Source of the DNA: CANKHA01 sp034668785
GTDB taxonomy: Bacteria > Pseudomonadota > Alphaproteobacteria > Rhizobiales > Xanthobacteraceae
Direction of reading: 5' to 3'
Length of the DNA: 6,908 nucleotides
Assembly (NCBI GenBank): GCA_034668785.1
Contig: JAXDOS010000004.1
Coordinates: 1 to 6,908 of the forward strand
Shown: in pieces, positions 6,508 to 6,908 of the stretch
Layout of the letters: every line of letters begins with the position of its first letter
Numbering within the stretch: the stretch's first letter is position 1
Program-made: the position numbers and the translations under genes
Notes under the pieces: model-generated
Told to the model about the DNA's origin: nothing
Databases searched by the model: none
The model's input: only the letters and a program-made list of their open reading frames with translations

Positions 6508-6578
6508 CGGAGTCCGGCGCCGCCCGAGCGCATGGGTTTGCGTTAAACCCACGCCCGCAGGCGCCGCACCCGGCTCCG
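6508..6578. repeat. Long imperfect stem-loop with inner perfect hairpin
   Basis: The inner stem is TGGGTTT (6533-6539) with AAACCCA (6545-6551), loop GCGTT. Outside it CGGCGCC (6515-6521) pairs with GGCGCCG (6560-6566), and CGGAG near 6508 can pair with CTCCG ending at 6578, with internal loops between. No T-run follows on either strand. Confidence 0.6.
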
Positions 6579-6650
6579 CCAACTAGCGCCCCTAGAAGGC
6601 GCCCCTCGACGAACCGGGCGTCGGTGGATTATATACCTATAGGAATATTG

Positions 6651-6908
6651 TCAAGAATTATTTCGTGTGCCGCCGATATTGTTGGCTTTAAAGGCGGCGG
6701 GCGTTCGCCGCCCCGGCAGCATCGATCGCAGAACCGTGTCGCGGCGCCAGAAGTGGTGAAAAAGCGCGGCGGCGGCGTGGAAACCCGCCACCCAAATAAG
6801 CACGTTGCCAAGCCAGCCATGCAGATTGGCAAACCAAAGGCCGAGCGCCCGCGACGGCGAAAGCCAGGGCTGAATGTTTCCCAAGCCAAGCAGCGTCAGC
6901 GGATGGCC
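6651..6908 (-). CDS. Cytochrome b561 family protein, C-terminal part, 5' end outside the window
   Basis: The last 85 residues of a bacterial cytochrome b561 (CybB-like), an inner-membrane four-helix diheme protein that passes electrons, usually from quinol. The frame is open to the window edge: it begins G-H-P-L-T-L-L-G-L-G-N-I-Q-P-W, so the apparent TTG start at 6884 is internal. The last helix reads LHGWLGNVLIWVAGFHAA and LFHHF. His30 and His44 of the fragment are 14 residues apart, the spacing known for the heme-ligand pair of helix 4 in E. coli CybB. The conserved C-terminal RRDTVLRSMLPGR follows. A 17-residue, poorly conserved tail ends at TGA (6653-6651), next to an AT-rich junction with the repeat region. 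Upstream residues, including the other heme ligands, are not visible. It is on the same strand as dctA, but about 600 nt of structured DNA separate them. Confidence 0.9.
   Translation of the reverse strand, partial: GHPLTLLGLGNIQPWLSPSRALGLWFANLHGWLGNVLIWVAGFHAAAALFHHFWRRDTVLRSMLPGRRTPAAFKANNIGGTRNNS

Larger units (their letters stand above)
6195..6630. repeat. Gene-free, GC-rich, hairpin-dense region; candidate dispersed repeat
   Basis: No believable protein is encoded here on either strand. The stretch packs consecutive inverted repeats: GGCGCGGGCGCGCC (6227-6240), CCCCTC/GAGGGG (6257-6273), AGCGCC/GGCGCT followed by TTT (6279-6297), CCGCGC/GCGCGG (6307-6324), TTACGCAGTCTGCGTAA (6350-6366), GCGAGAC/GTCTCGC (6375-6390), and a long imperfect stem at 6508-6578. 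GCGCCCCT occurs twice as a direct repeat at 6586-6593 and 6599-6606. The composition changes sharply to AT-rich at about 6627. The texture resembles dispersed non-coding repeats that I associate with Bradyrhizobium-like genomes, but that is recollection, not a search. A structured RNA or the remains of a decayed element are alternatives. The boundaries are approximate and I see no terminal inverted repeats or target duplication. Confidence 0.5.

Noticed and set aside
6629..6889. Second minus-strand frame over the cytochrome b561 gene
   Set aside because: It is out of frame with the recognisable helix-4 sequence (LHGWLGNVL, LFHHF) and has no motifs of its own.

Overview
The window is a GC-rich stretch of bacterial chromosome. 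It most likely comes from an alphaproteobacterium of the order Hyphomicrobiales, near Bradyrhizobium, Afipia or Rhodopseudomonas. This placement rests on how closely PurF, PrfC and DctA resemble rhizobial family members as I remember them, and on intergenic palindromes of the 'CGTCATTGCCGGGCTTGA' type that are common in that group. No database search was run, so the genus is an inference.

Layout: a plus-strand block (1-2943) carries the 3' part of purF, a short-chain dehydrogenase/reductase (SDR), and a thioredoxin-reductase-like flavoprotein. A minus-strand block (6908-3047) carries the 3' end of a cytochrome b561 gene, then dctA, then prfC. The blocks converge on a palindromic repeat at 2964-3046 that touches the prfC stop codon. 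A related but more complex palindrome (1087-1242) lies between purF and the SDR gene. A gene-free interval of about 600 bp (6054-6650), rich in hairpins, separates dctA from the cytochrome gene.

Functions: PurF commits PRPP to purine synthesis. The SDR and the flavoprotein are separated by 34 nt, are probably co-transcribed, and are redox enzymes of unknown substrate. PrfC recycles release factors in translation. DctA imports C4-dicarboxylates across the inner membrane. The cytochrome b561 is a membrane diheme electron carrier. These are mainly housekeeping or general metabolic genes and I see no evidence that they form one pathway.

I found no convincing new multi-gene system: no CRISPR array, phage, toxin-antitoxin, transposase or secondary-metabolite cluster. 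The items most worth a second look are the intergenic repeats, one of which appears to be a palindrome interrupted by two further hairpins, the structured region upstream of dctA, and the flavoprotein, which keeps its FAD site and CxxC but has lost the usual NADPH-binding signatures.
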